Shown here: in pieces, positions 6,244 to 14,327 of the stretch | How positions within the stretch are numbered: position 1 is the stretch's first letter | How the letters are laid out: each line of letters begins with the position of its first letter | From: JAWXCE01 sp034440495 | GTDB lineage: Bacteria > Pseudomonadota > Alphaproteobacteria > Rhizobiales > Rhodomicrobiaceae | Length of the DNA: 19,214 bases | Assembly (NCBI GenBank): GCA_034440495.1 | Contig: JAWXCE010000050.1 | Coordinates: 1 to 19,214, forward strand | Direction: 5' to 3' | Notes under the pieces: generated by a model | What the model was told of the DNA's origin: nothing | The model's input: only the letters and a program-made list of their open reading frames with translations | Database searches by the model: none | Program-made: the position numbers and the translations under genes

Positions 6244-9200
6244 ATGTTTTCGTCGATGCTCGATGGCTGGGTTATCATTTCCGCCGCGCTTGCGTATGTA
6301 TGCTTCCTTTTCGCGGTTGCATATTACGGCGACATACAGGCGCGCTCGCGCCGCCAATCAACGCGCCGCCACAACATTTATGCGCTATCGCTGGCAGTTT
6401 ACTGCACCTCCTGGACATTTTTCGGCAGCGTGGGCTCATCGGCCGCGACGGGCCTGAATTTTCTGGCCGTCTATCTCGGCCCGATCATAATGTTCACCAT
6501 CGGGTTGCCTCTGATCCGACGCATCGTCCGCCTCAGCAAAGCGCAGAACATCACGTCCATCGCGGATTTCATCGGGGCGCGGTATGGGAAAAGCCCGGCT
6601 GTCGCCGCCGTTGTCACCATTATCGCCGTAGCTGGCGTCGTTCCATACATCGCGCTACAGCTAAAGGCGGTTTCGTTGTCCGTCACTACGCTTCTGCAAC
6701 CCGTAGGCACGGCCAAGGCTGTGGAAATTGCCAACCTCCCAATTGGTGATGTAGGGCTTATCATCGCGCTGCTGATGGCGGCTTTCGCGATTCTGTTCGG
6801 CACGCGCCACATCGATGCGACCGAGCATCAGGAAGGCCTGATGCTCGCGGTTGCGACAGAGTCTGTGGTTAAAGTCGTCGCATTCCTCGCCGTCGGCATT
6901 TTCATCACCTACTCGATGTTTGGCGGCATTGGCGCATTGTCGGCGACGCTTGCGGCACGGCCCGACCTATCCAACCTGTTTGGCAGCCTGCAGGGCGGCA
7001 CGCTGCTCACCGTTACCTTCCTAAGCGCGGTTTGCATTGTGCTGCTGCCCCGACAGTTCCACGTCGCCATCGTCGAGAATAACTCGCCGCAGGAATTAAC
7101 CCGCGCGTCCTGGCTCTTCCCTGCTTACCTTATCGCCATCAACCTGTTCGTGGTGCCCATTGCGGCGGCGGGGTTGCTAACCTTCGGCCGTGGGGCGAAT
7201 GACGCGGATATGTTCCTGCTCACGCTGCCAATGTCGGCGGGTGCGGAGACGATCACGCTGATCGCATTTCTTGGTGGCCTGTCCGCTGCGACGGCGATGG
7301 TGATTGTCGACAGCGTCGCGCTGTCCATCATGGTTTGCAATGACCTGGTCATGCCGGTGATGCTGCGGCGGCGGCACTCCCCGCTGATCGACCGTCAGGA
7401 TATGGGCGTTGTGCTTCTGCATGTGCGGCGCATCGCCATCGTCGTCATCCTGCTGCTCGCCTACCTGTTTTACCGGATTATCGGCAACTCGGAGGCGCTC
7501 GCCTCCATCGGCCTGCTGTCGTTTGTCGCGATTGCACAATTTGCGCCCGCATTTTTCGGCGGTCTGGTTTGGCGGCGGGCGACGGCGCGTGGCGCGATTG
7601 CGGGCATTGTCGCCGGGTTTGCCGTTTGGCTGTATACGCTGCTGCTGCCCTTCATCGTCAAGGCCGGGTATATCTCGCCGGACATTCTCGTGGATGGGCC
7701 GTTCGGCATATCGCTGCTACGCCCGCAGAGGTTGTTTTTCATGGATTTCGAGCCACTCACACATGGGGTGGTTTGGAGTATGCTGATCAACATCGTTGCG
7801 TTCATTTCCGTCTCGCTGATGCGCAGCCCCGAACCCATTGAGCGGCTGCAGGCGAATGTGTTTATCGACGACAGCATGCCGCGCGGCGCCGCGCCCAGCT
7901 TCCGCGCCTGGCGCACGTCGGTGACAGTCGAAGATCTGCGCAAAACCGTGGCTCGCTATCTCGGCCCCGAGCGCACAGATCGTTCATTTAGGGAATTCGC
8001 CGCGAACCGAGACACGGAGTTACATCCGCAATCCGAGGCCGACGCGCATCTGGTGCGGTTCACGGAAAACCTGCTGGCCAGCGCGATTGGCGCCGCGTCC
8101 TCGCGGCTGGTTATGTCGCTTACCCTGCGGCGGCGTAACGTTGGCATGGCTTCAGCACTGAAACTGCTTGATGACGCCACCGAAGCCATCCAATTCAACC
8201 GCGATTTGCTGGAGTCCGCGCTGGATCAGGTGCGCCAGGGCATCGCGGTGTTCGACAAAGATATGCGGCTAATCTGCTGGAACCGGCAATTCCGCGAAAC
8301 GCTGCGCCTGCCGCCCGAGCTTGTGCGTTACGGCGCGCAGCTTGACCAGATCGTTCGCCACATGGCGGCGCGGGAGCATAAGGATATCGCGAGCGTTGAA
8401 AACATCGTCACGGACCGTATCCGCAAATACATTGTAACCATGGAGACTTTTCAGGAACGTCTGGCGGGCCTTAACCGCGTTATCGAGGTGCGCACCAACG
8501 TCATGCCCCAAAGCGGGTTTGTGACCACTTACACCGACATCACCGAACGTGTCGCCGCCGCCGATGCTCTTGCCAAGGCCAACGAGACGCTAGAAAAGCG
8601 CGTCGAGGAGCGGACCGCACAGCTTACCGAAGTCAATCGCGCTCTTGGACAGGCCAAGGCCAAGGCGGATGGCGCCAATCTGGATAAGACGCGCTTTCTG
8701 GCCGCTGCCAGTCACGACCTGCTTCAGCCGCTAAACGCGGCGCGGCTTTATACGTCAAGCCTTGTGGAAAACCATCCGCATGGCGAAACCGGGCGTCTTT
8801 CCAGCAACATCGACGCATCGCTGGAGTCGGTGGAGGAAATACTGAGCGCGTTGCTCGACATCTCACGGTTTGACTCAGGCGTTATGAAGCCCGACATCGC
8901 CGTGTTTCCTATTGACCATATTCTTGAGCAGATGAAACTCGAGTTTGAGCCTTTAGCCGAGGTACGACAGCTCCAGTTTAATGTCATGCCTTGCGGGCAA
9001 TATGTGCGTTCAGACCGAAAACTGTTGCGGCGGCTGCTGCAGAACCTTGTGTCCAACGCGATCAAGTACACCGAGACTGGCGCTGTCACGCTTGGGTGCA
9101 GACGCCGGGGAACGACGCTGCGGATTGAGGTGCACGATACTGGCCCCGGCATTCCGCGCCATAAGCAGGCTCTCATATTCCAGGAATTCCAGCGTCTCGA

Positions 9201-9783
9201 CACGTTTCCGCGCAAGGTGCGCGGGCTAGGGCTTGGGCTTTCCATTGTCGAGCGTATCGGCAAGCTTCTCAACCACCCGATCGATCTGTCGTCCCGTCCT
9301 AATGCTGGCTCGTCGTTTTCCGTGACTTTGCCGCTGGCGACGGCGCGCCAGTGGTCTCAGACCGCGCCGCCTCCAGTTCATCTCAGCGCTGCCGACCTGA
9401 CTGGCTATCGTGCCCTCTGCATTGACAACGAGCCTGCCATTCTGGACGGCATGGCGACTTTGCTTGGCAACTGGCGCTGCGTGGTAGTGCGCGCAGCCGA
9501 CGGCGCGGGCGCGGTTGCTCAAATGTCCGCCCGTGAACCGATGCCCGAAATCATTCTTGCGGATTACCATCTGGCTGACGGCACTGGCATAGACGCTGTC
9601 AATCTTGTGCGGGCGCGCGCAGGTTATCCGGTTCCGGCTGTTATCATTACGGCGGACTATTCGCCGGACGTGCACGATGTGATCCGGAAAGCCGGGTTTC
9701 ACCTGCTTCGCAAGCCGATAAAGCCAGCCGCGTTGCGCGCTCTCATATCGCAAATACGACAGCACCAGGCTGCCGCCGAATAA
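6244..9783 (+). CDS. hybrid sensor histidine kinase with sodium/solute-symporter-like domain (CrbS/MxtR-like)
   Basis: A protein of 1179 residues. Residues 1-500 are multi-spanning and resemble the SLC5/SSF symporters ('YALSLAVYCTSWTFFGSVG', 'IADFIGARYGKSP', 'LLPRQFHVAIVEN'). About 540-650 fits the STAC linker and 651-775 a PAS domain ending 'TTYTDITERV'. A coiled coil (780-815) leads to the H-box AASHDLLQPL with phospho-acceptor His824. The ATPase domain has N938, DTGPGIP (965-971) and GLGLGL (994-999). A receiver domain at the end has D1061, phospho-acceptor D1107 and K1157. The order is that of CrbS/MxtR/CbrA-type kinases, which in gammaproteobacteria control acetate or carbon use with a LuxR regulator. 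The ligand here is unknown. GAGG sits 1 nt before ATG 6244, so ATG 6256 (start MLDGWVII) is a credible alternative. Confidence 0.9.
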   Translation: MFSSMLDGWVIISAALAYVCFLFAVAYYGDIQARSRRQSTRRHNIYALSLAVYCTSWTFFGSVGSSAATGLNFLAVYLGPIIMFTIGLPLIRRIVRLSKAQNITSIADFIGARYGKSPAVAAVVTIIAVAGVVPYIALQLKAVSLSVTTLLQPVGTAKAVEIANLPIGDVGLIIALLMAAFAILFGTRHIDATEHQEGLMLAVATESVVKVVAFLAVGIFITYSMFGGIGALSATLAARPDLSNLFGSLQGGTLLTVTFLSAVCIVLLPRQFHVAIVENNSPQELTRASWLFPAYLIAINLFVVPIAAAGLLTFGRGANDADMFLLTLPMSAGAETITLIAFLGGLSAATAMVIVDSVALSIMVCNDLVMPVMLRRRHSPLIDRQDMGVVLLHVRRIAIVVILLLAYLFYRIIGNSEALASIGLLSFVAIAQFAPAFFGGLVWRRATARGAIAGIVAGFAVWLYTLLLPFIVKAGYISPDILVDGPFGISLLRPQRLFFMDFEPLTHGVVWSMLINIVAFISVSLMRSPEPIERLQANVFIDDSMPRGAAPSFRAWRTSVTVEDLRKTVARYLGPERTDRSFREFAANRDTELHPQSEADAHLVRFTENLLASAIGAASSRLVMSLTLRRRNVGMASALKLLDDATEAIQFNRDLLESALDQVRQGIAVFDKDMRLICWNRQFRETLRLPPELVRYGAQLDQIVRHMAAREHKDIASVENIVTDRIRKYIVTMETFQERLAGLNRVIEVRTNVMPQSGFVTTYTDITERVAAADALAKANETLEKRVEERTAQLTEVNRALGQAKAKADGANLDKTRFLAAASHDLLQPLNAARLYTSSLVENHPHGETGRLSSNIDASLESVEEILSALLDISRFDSGVMKPDIAVFPIDHILEQMKLEFEPLAEVRQLQFNVMPCGQYVRSDRKLLRRLLQNLVSNAIKYTETGAVTLGCRRRGTTLRIEVHDTGPGIPRHKQALIFQEFQRLDTFPRKVRGLGLGLSIVERIGKLLNHPIDLSSRPNAGSSFSVTLPLATARQWSQTAPPPVHLSAADLTGYRALCIDNEPAILDGMATLLGNWRCVVVRAADGAGAVAQMSAREPMPEIILADYHLADGTGIDAVNLVRARAGYPVPAVIITADYSPDVHDVIRKAGFHLLRKPIKPAALRALISQIRQHQAAAE

Positions 9784-9824
9784 TCAGAATAATTAAATCT
9801 TTTCAGACTTCGTTCATGCGAAAA

Positions 9825-9849
9825 GGAACAAGACTTGCGTCGAAACGTT
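9825..9849 (+). promoter_or_regulatory. EcfG-type (general stress response) promoter
   Basis: GGAAC (9825-9829), exactly 16 bp, then CGTT (9846-9849). This equals the published alphaproteobacterial EcfG consensus GGAAC-N16/17-CGTT. It lies in the kinase/regulator intergenic region and points at the small frame at 9887. The start of transcription would be near 9856. Confidence 0.6.
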
Positions 9850-9886
9850 AAGTCGCAAACAAGGGTTACATACTGGAGGGATAAAT

Positions 9887-9982
9887 ATGGGCAGGTCAAT
9901 CGTCATTGAGATCGCAGTGAAACAGGCGCTAATTTATGCGCCTCAGAAATCAGATACTAACGTAGTAACACCTACGCGCTAG
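9887..9982 (+). CDS. candidate 31-residue small protein (or part of a small RNA)
   Basis: ATG 9887 is preceded by GGAGGG (9875-9880) at an ideal 6-nt spacing and by an EcfG-type promoter ending at 9849. The frame runs 32 codons to TAG at 9980-9982. The product begins MGRSIVIEIAVKQALIYAPQ and ends with a polar tail (KSDTNVVTPTR). It has one short hydrophobic patch, not a clear membrane helix, and no recognised family. Two inverted repeats overlap the second half, so the same transcript could equally be a small RNA. The spacing of promoter, ribosome-binding site and start is what makes it credible. Confidence 0.4.
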   Translation: MGRSIVIEIAVKQALIYAPQKSDTNVVTPTR

Positions 9983-9992
9983 TCGTATCTGA
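9924..9992. terminator. two stem-loops between convergent kinase and regulator genes
   Basis: The first is AGGCGC (9924-9929) with GCGCCT (9938-9943) around an 8-nt loop. The second is TCAGATAC (9950-9957) with GTATCTGA (9985-9992), enclosing a nested CGTAG/CTACG pair (9961-9965, 9972-9976). Read on the minus strand the second is followed by TTTCTG, so it may end the regulator transcript. On the plus strand no T-run follows. The hairpins may instead be the body of a small RNA. Confidence 0.4.
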
Positions 9993-10001
9993 GTTAACAT
10001 T

Positions 10002-10649
10002 TCACAAAGCGTCGAAACTTTCAATCTTGTTAACCGCTATAACCGCCTGAGTACGGCTATCCACTTCAAGTTTGTTAAGGATAGCCGAAACGTGCGCCTT
10101 TACAGTCGCTTCCGATACGCCAAGCTGGAACGCAATTTGTTTATTCAACAGACCCTCGCCAAGCATCATCAGGACACGCACCTGCTGCGGGGTTAAGCTT
10201 GCAAGTTTCGATGAGAAATCCCTGACTGCACTATGGAGCCCGTCACTGAGTTGTATCCCGGCTGGTGCCCAAATATGACCATCGAGCACCGCTTCAACGG
10301 CGTCACGGATGCCTTTTACATCCAGCGACTTCGGTATAAATCCTGATGCGCCGTATTCTATGCACCGACGCATAACAGAAGGATTTTCGTTGCCCGACAC
10401 AATTATTACCGGCACGTCGGGAGAACGCGCGCGCAAATAGAGCAGTCCTGAGAATCCGCGCACGCCCGGCATGGTTAAATCGAGCAAAATAAGATCGACG
10501 CCAGCGCTCGTATCCATCATCATTGTTAAATCTTCCAGCGAGCCGCCTTCGCTGATCCGCACATCGTCAAAATGCTGTTGAAGCGTGAGTTTTAGAGCAT
10601 CTCGAAATAGCGGATGATCGTCCACGATAATAAAGTGATGTGTGCTCAT
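10002..10649 (-). CDS. LuxR-family response regulator (CrbR/ErdR-like)
   Basis: A protein of 215 residues: receiver domain (5-122) with Asp10/Asp11, phospho-acceptor Asp57 in 'DLILLDLTMPG' and Lys107, then a LuxR/GerE helix-turn-helix (152-210) reading 'LTPQQVRVLMMLGEGLLNKQ' and 'VSEATVKAHVSAILNKL'. It is the expected partner of the upstream kinase: CrbR and ErdR of gammaproteobacteria share this wording and act as transcription activators of acetate-use genes. ATG 10649 is preferred because the receiver fold begins right after it; an in-frame ATG at 10715 would add 22 residues without a fold. No strong Shine-Dalgarno is visible. It is convergent with the kinase and divergent from the symporter pair, so it may regulate the latter from the shared 210-bp region. 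Confidence 0.9.
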   Translation of the reverse strand: MSTHHFIIVDDHPLFRDALKLTLQQHFDDVRISEGGSLEDLTMMMDTSAGVDLILLDLTMPGVRGFSGLLYLRARSPDVPVIIVSGNENPSVMRRCIEYGASGFIPKSLDVKGIRDAVEAVLDGHIWAPAGIQLSDGLHSAVRDFSSKLASLTPQQVRVLMMLGEGLLNKQIAFQLGVSEATVKAHVSAILNKLEVDSRTQAVIAVNKIESFDAL

Positions 10650-10859
10650 CTTTGTTGCTCGCGGCGACTCCAGCGATCCCGGTAAGCGATGGTTGCACAT
10701 CGCAACAATCGTCATAATCCAAGCCCTCTTGCCGAATGGCTAAAACTATCGACGTCAAAGTCCGCCCACACGACTTTCGGCCAACATTTAGCCTATATTC
10801 GCCTCTTAATTTCGCATAAGCAACCCAGAATATGAAAATGCGGGCTGTTCGGGGAAACT

Positions 10860-11123
10860 ATGATCATTGATGATGAACAAAGACGTATGCACTCCCTTCG
10901 TTCGATGCGCACTATGCTACTCGCTTTAGCTTGCGTGTTCGGTGTCTTGATAACAGCGCCAATCTGGGCGCTTTCACTTCCCTCGTTACTTTTTCTGCGT
11001 TTCGATGTCGGGTTTTTCGTCATCGCCCATGGGATTGTCGCAGCCTTTATCGCAATCGTTTACTGGTTTATCACCGCTCAGGACAATGCGGACAGAACGT
11101 TTAATGTGGCGAGCCATTCTTGA
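10860..11123 (+). CDS. small symporter-associated membrane subunit (DUF4212/DUF485-like)
   Basis: A protein of 87 residues with two predicted membrane helices, about 16-40 and 48-72. The second contains 'VGFFVIAHGIVAAFIAIVYW', followed by a polar tail 'ITAQDNADRTF'. This layout and the place 136 bp before a sodium:solute symporter match the small subunits that accompany VC_2705-type or ActP-type symporters. The sequence is divergent and the exact family is not certain. ATG 10860 follows GGGGAAA (10851-10857) closely. Confidence 0.6.
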   Translation: MIIDDEQRRMHSLRSMRTMLLALACVFGVLITAPIWALSLPSLLFLRFDVGFFVIAHGIVAAFIAIVYWFITAQDNADRTFNVASHS

Positions 11124-11259
11124 CGCGCTATTTTCGTCCTTATTGTGCCGTCAAATCATTTTAGTTCGGCAATCAGCATCATCGTGTGCATATCAGAGTT
11201 AACCTTTTAGATTCGCATTTTGTCAGTTACTAAAATCAATCGACGGTTAACGAGGCCGG

Positions 11260-13119
11260 ATGTCCATCAACACAATTTACCCCGTCGTCAATCCGCGGCT
11301 CGGCGCAAGTTTCGCTATCTTCACCAGCGCATTTGTTTGCCTTATCCTCATGCTCGTCATTCTTGAGCAGCTCGGCATGTCGCGAGACGTCATTGGCCAG
11401 ATCGTCATTGTTGTGCCTGTCCTGTTTTATCTGGCAATAGGCGTTTTAGCGCGCACGATCACAGCGGACGATTTTTTCATCTCCGGGCAGCGGGTGCCAG
11501 CCTTCTATAATGGACTATCGCTATCGGCGAACTGCCTTGGCGCCACGGCCATTCTCAGCCTAACAGGCGCGCTGTTTTTCAGCGGTATCGATGCGCTCGC
11601 CATCGGGGCAGGTCTTTGCGGCGGCCTTGCGCTCATCGCCGTTCTGTTCAGCTCGCACTTACGCAAAGCGGGCGCGTACACTCTGCCGGGCTTCATGGGT
11701 TTGCGCTTCGGCAGTCGCATTGTGCGCTTTGCCGCAGCAGTTCTGCTTGTGGGGCCGTGCATGTTGCTACTTGTCGCGGAAATCAAACTTGGGGCCATGG
11801 CGGCGTCGTTCTTTTTTCCGCGCATTTCGCAAAGTCTCCTCATGGCGATTGGAGCCGCGCTTGCAGCTTCGACCGTGGTGCTTGGTGGAATGCGCTCTCT
11901 CACATGGTCGCAATGTGCGCAAAGCATCGTTACGCTGCTCGGCGTCGCAATCCCCGTGATCGCGGTTTCGGTCATGCTTACCAATTTGCCGCTGCCTCAG
12001 CTTACCTATGGTTACATCCTTCAGGCGGTTTCCGAACTGGAGGTCGCCAAAGGGCTGATCGCATCGGTAGCTCAGCCCGAGCCCTTGTCGGCGGCGTTGC
12101 CGGGGCCTGATTTTGAGGCGCTGACAATCCCATTCATGAAACTGTTTACAACGATCTCGGTTACAGATTTCATTTTGCTGTCGCTTTGCGTGATGCTCGG
12201 GGGCGCGGTGTTGCCCATTCAGATCGCCCGGTTAAGCACGACGCCAAGTGTGTCCACAGTGCGAAAATCACTTGGCTGGGGAGTGTTGCTTGTCGGACTG
12301 ATGGTGGTGACGCTGCCAGCGTATGCCGTGTTTGTGAAATATTTCGTAGCACAGGATTTGAGCGGTCAGCCTTTGACGGAAATTCCGAACTGGGGTCAAG
12401 TGGCAAAATCTTTCGGCATGCTGACGATTTCGAGCGAGCAGTTAAATTCCGCGCTTGGGGAAAGCGAAACGAAACTTCGCCGGGACGCCATCACGCTGCT
12501 ACTCCCGCTGGCCGCGAAACTACCCTACGCATTATTAGGTGTCGCCGCTGCGGCCGCCATTGCCGCCGCGCTGGCCGCCGCAGCGGGCCAGATGATCGCC
12601 ATTGGCAACGCTTTCAGCAACGACATCTACTACAACGCGGTCAGCCGTTCGGCGTCGCCATCTCGCCGATTGCTCATAGCGCGCGCCGCCATTGCCGCAA
12701 CCGCTGCGGCGGGCCTCTGGCTTGCAGCGCAGTTACCCGTCGATCCATTAAAGCTCGCGCTTTGGGCGCTATCTCTCTCCGCCGCGACTTTTTTCCCCAT
12801 TATGCTGCTCTCGGTGTGGTGGGCGCGCACTGGCGCCGCGGCCGCCCTGTTCGGCATGGGCGCCGGTTTTGCGGTAACGATGCTGTGCATTGTGATGGGG
12901 CAAGCTGGCGGGCCGGGTTTGCTTGGCGTCGATAGCCTTATCGCTGGCGCAATTGGCGTGCCCATCGGAATCCTTGTGATTGTCGTCATGACGCTGATGG
13001 CTCCAGCGGCGGATGACGAAACAAAAGAATTCGTCGAGGAAATGCGTCTCTCAAGTGGCGAGACCCTGTTTGCGCGATCGCTCAGGCTTGCATCGCGTGG
13101 GCGCGCGTCCAGATCGTAG
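11260..13119 (+). CDS. sodium:solute symporter family permease (VC_2705/ActP-like)
   Basis: An integral membrane protein of 619 residues with about 13 hydrophobic segments. It carries the SSF wording 'DDFFISGQRVPAFYNGLSLS', 'LRKAGAYTLPGFMGLRFGSR', and GGMRSLTWSQ (209-218). It ends with a short cytoplasmic tail. The family couples Na+ or H+ to uptake of small organic acids, amino acids or sugars. The resemblance is to VC_2705 and acetate permeases, and the neighbouring acetate-type two-component system supports a short carboxylate, but the substrate is not shown. ATG 11260 has GAGG 5 nt upstream. There is a 136-bp gap after the small subunit containing repeated GTTAAC, so a separate promoter is possible. 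Confidence 0.85.
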   Translation: MSINTIYPVVNPRLGASFAIFTSAFVCLILMLVILEQLGMSRDVIGQIVIVVPVLFYLAIGVLARTITADDFFISGQRVPAFYNGLSLSANCLGATAILSLTGALFFSGIDALAIGAGLCGGLALIAVLFSSHLRKAGAYTLPGFMGLRFGSRIVRFAAAVLLVGPCMLLLVAEIKLGAMAASFFFPRISQSLLMAIGAALAASTVVLGGMRSLTWSQCAQSIVTLLGVAIPVIAVSVMLTNLPLPQLTYGYILQAVSELEVAKGLIASVAQPEPLSAALPGPDFEALTIPFMKLFTTISVTDFILLSLCVMLGGAVLPIQIARLSTTPSVSTVRKSLGWGVLLVGLMVVTLPAYAVFVKYFVAQDLSGQPLTEIPNWGQVAKSFGMLTISSEQLNSALGESETKLRRDAITLLLPLAAKLPYALLGVAAAAAIAAALAAAAGQMIAIGNAFSNDIYYNAVSRSASPSRRLLIARAAIAATAAAGLWLAAQLPVDPLKLALWALSLSAATFFPIMLLSVWWARTGAAAALFGMGAGFAVTMLCIVMGQAGGPGLLGVDSLIAGAIGVPIGILVIVVMTLMAPAADDETKEFVEEMRLSSGETLFARSLRLASRGRASRS

Positions 13120-13167
13120 CGGCGCCTCGGCTTGGCTTATGACCGAATAATAATAAAGGGCTTGCCG

Positions 13168-14127
13168 ATGTTTGCGACGAAACGCCTTGGCCTCCATCCA
13201 GATATTGAACCTTACCGGACAGGTCGGCTCAAGGTGTCCGATCTCCACGAGATATATTTTGAAGAATGCGGCAATCCGAATGGCAAACCCGTGTTGATGG
13301 TGCATGGCGGGCCGGGAGGCGGCTGTAATCCCGGCATGCGTCGATATCATTCGCCGAGCCAATACCGCATCATTTTGTTCGATCAACGCGGATGCGGACG
13401 CTCCACCCCCAACGCCGAATTGACCGACAACACGACCTGGGCGCTTGTCGCGGACATAGAGACGCTGCGCGAGCATCTGGGCGTAGAGAAATGGCAGCTT
13501 TGCGGCGGGTCTTGGGGGTCTACGCTGGCGCTCGTATACGCGCAAACCCATCCCGCCCGTGTGAGCGCATTGATTTTACGCGGCATTTTCATGTTGCGAC
13601 GCGCCGAACTGGACTGGTTTTATCAGGAAGGATGCAACTGGCTGTTTCCTGATGCTTTCGAGGCTTACGCGCGGCCGATCCCTGAAGCCGACCGCGCGGA
13701 CATGATCGCAGCCTATCATAGCCGCCTCATCAGCGGCGATAGACGCGTGCAGATCGAGGCGGCGCGCGCGTGGAGCATATGGGAGGGAACAACGTTATCA
13801 CTGCTGCACGACCCTGACCGCGTGCAGAAATTCGGCTCGGACGACTATGCGCTCGCTTTTGCGCGCATCGAGTGCCACTACTTCGTCAATCAGGGCTTTC
13901 TGGAAAACGACGACGACATCTTGCGCCGCGCCGGATTACTGAAAAATATCCCCGGCGTTATCATCCACGGCCGCTATGATGTGGTGACGCCCATGAAGTC
14001 CGCATGGGATTTGAAGCGTGCCTGGCCAGAGGCAGATTTGCGCATTGTGCCGGATGCTGGCCACGCCATGACCGAGCCCGGTATCATCCACGAAATTGTC
14101 TCCGCAGCCGAGCGTTACGCAAGCTGA
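13168..14127 (+). CDS. pip: proline iminopeptidase
   Basis: An alpha/beta-hydrolase of 319 residues, peptidase family S33, that removes N-terminal proline from peptides in the cytoplasm. Seen are the oxyanion motif HGGPGGG (46-52), DQRGCGRS, the nucleophile elbow GGSWGS with Ser115, Asp271 in 'HGRYDVVTP' and His299 in 'DAGHAM'. 'WSIWEGTTLSL' and 'ARIECHYFVNQGF' are family-typical. The length is the usual one. ATG 13168 is chosen because AAAGGG (13155-13160) precedes it by 7 nt; a TTG at 13132 is open but unlikely. It is 48 bp downstream of the symporter and may be transcribed with it. Pip may supply proline from peptides. Confidence 0.92.
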   Translation: MFATKRLGLHPDIEPYRTGRLKVSDLHEIYFEECGNPNGKPVLMVHGGPGGGCNPGMRRYHSPSQYRIILFDQRGCGRSTPNAELTDNTTWALVADIETLREHLGVEKWQLCGGSWGSTLALVYAQTHPARVSALILRGIFMLRRAELDWFYQEGCNWLFPDAFEAYARPIPEADRADMIAAYHSRLISGDRRVQIEAARAWSIWEGTTLSLLHDPDRVQKFGSDDYALAFARIECHYFVNQGFLENDDDILRRAGLLKNIPGVIIHGRYDVVTPMKSAWDLKRAWPEADLRIVPDAGHAMTEPGIIHEIVSAAERYAS

Positions 14128-14223
14128 TTGAAGCCTCCGATGCCAGTTGAATATTGGAATTAAAGCCGTCTATGATCCCAGCCCAGATGCAACGAATCTG
14201 GAGCGGTCGGCCTGACTGCGATC

Positions 14224-14251
14224 CCCGATTTAATTGAGTCAATCAATCGGG
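14224..14251. repeat. inverted repeat downstream of pip
   Basis: CCCGATT (14224-14230) and AATCGGG (14245-14251) flank a 14-nt centre that itself contains ATTGA-G-TCAAT. No T-run follows. It may be a binding site or the pip transcript end. Confidence 0.35.
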
Positions 14252-14290
14252 TGAACCGGCTTTAGATCTGCAAAAAAGAGCCGTTTTCAT

Positions 14291-14316
14291 CCGAAAAAAA
14301 CGTGATATTTTTTCGG
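14291..14316. promoter_or_regulatory. AT-rich inverted repeat overlapping the leader of the methyltransferase-like gene
   Basis: CCGAAAAAA (14291-14299) and TTTTTTCGG (14308-14316) form a perfect 9-bp inverted repeat with an 8-nt centre, ending 11 nt before ATG 14328. It touches the GGGAA used as ribosome-binding site, so it may be an operator or an RNA hairpin that limits translation. Confidence 0.4.
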
Positions 14317-14327
14317 GAACGCCTATC

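Noticed and set aside
14233..14246. FNR/FnrL box (TTGAT-N4-ATCAA)
   Set aside because: The sequence TTGAGTCAATCAA has the wrong spacing by one base and lacks the fifth T.
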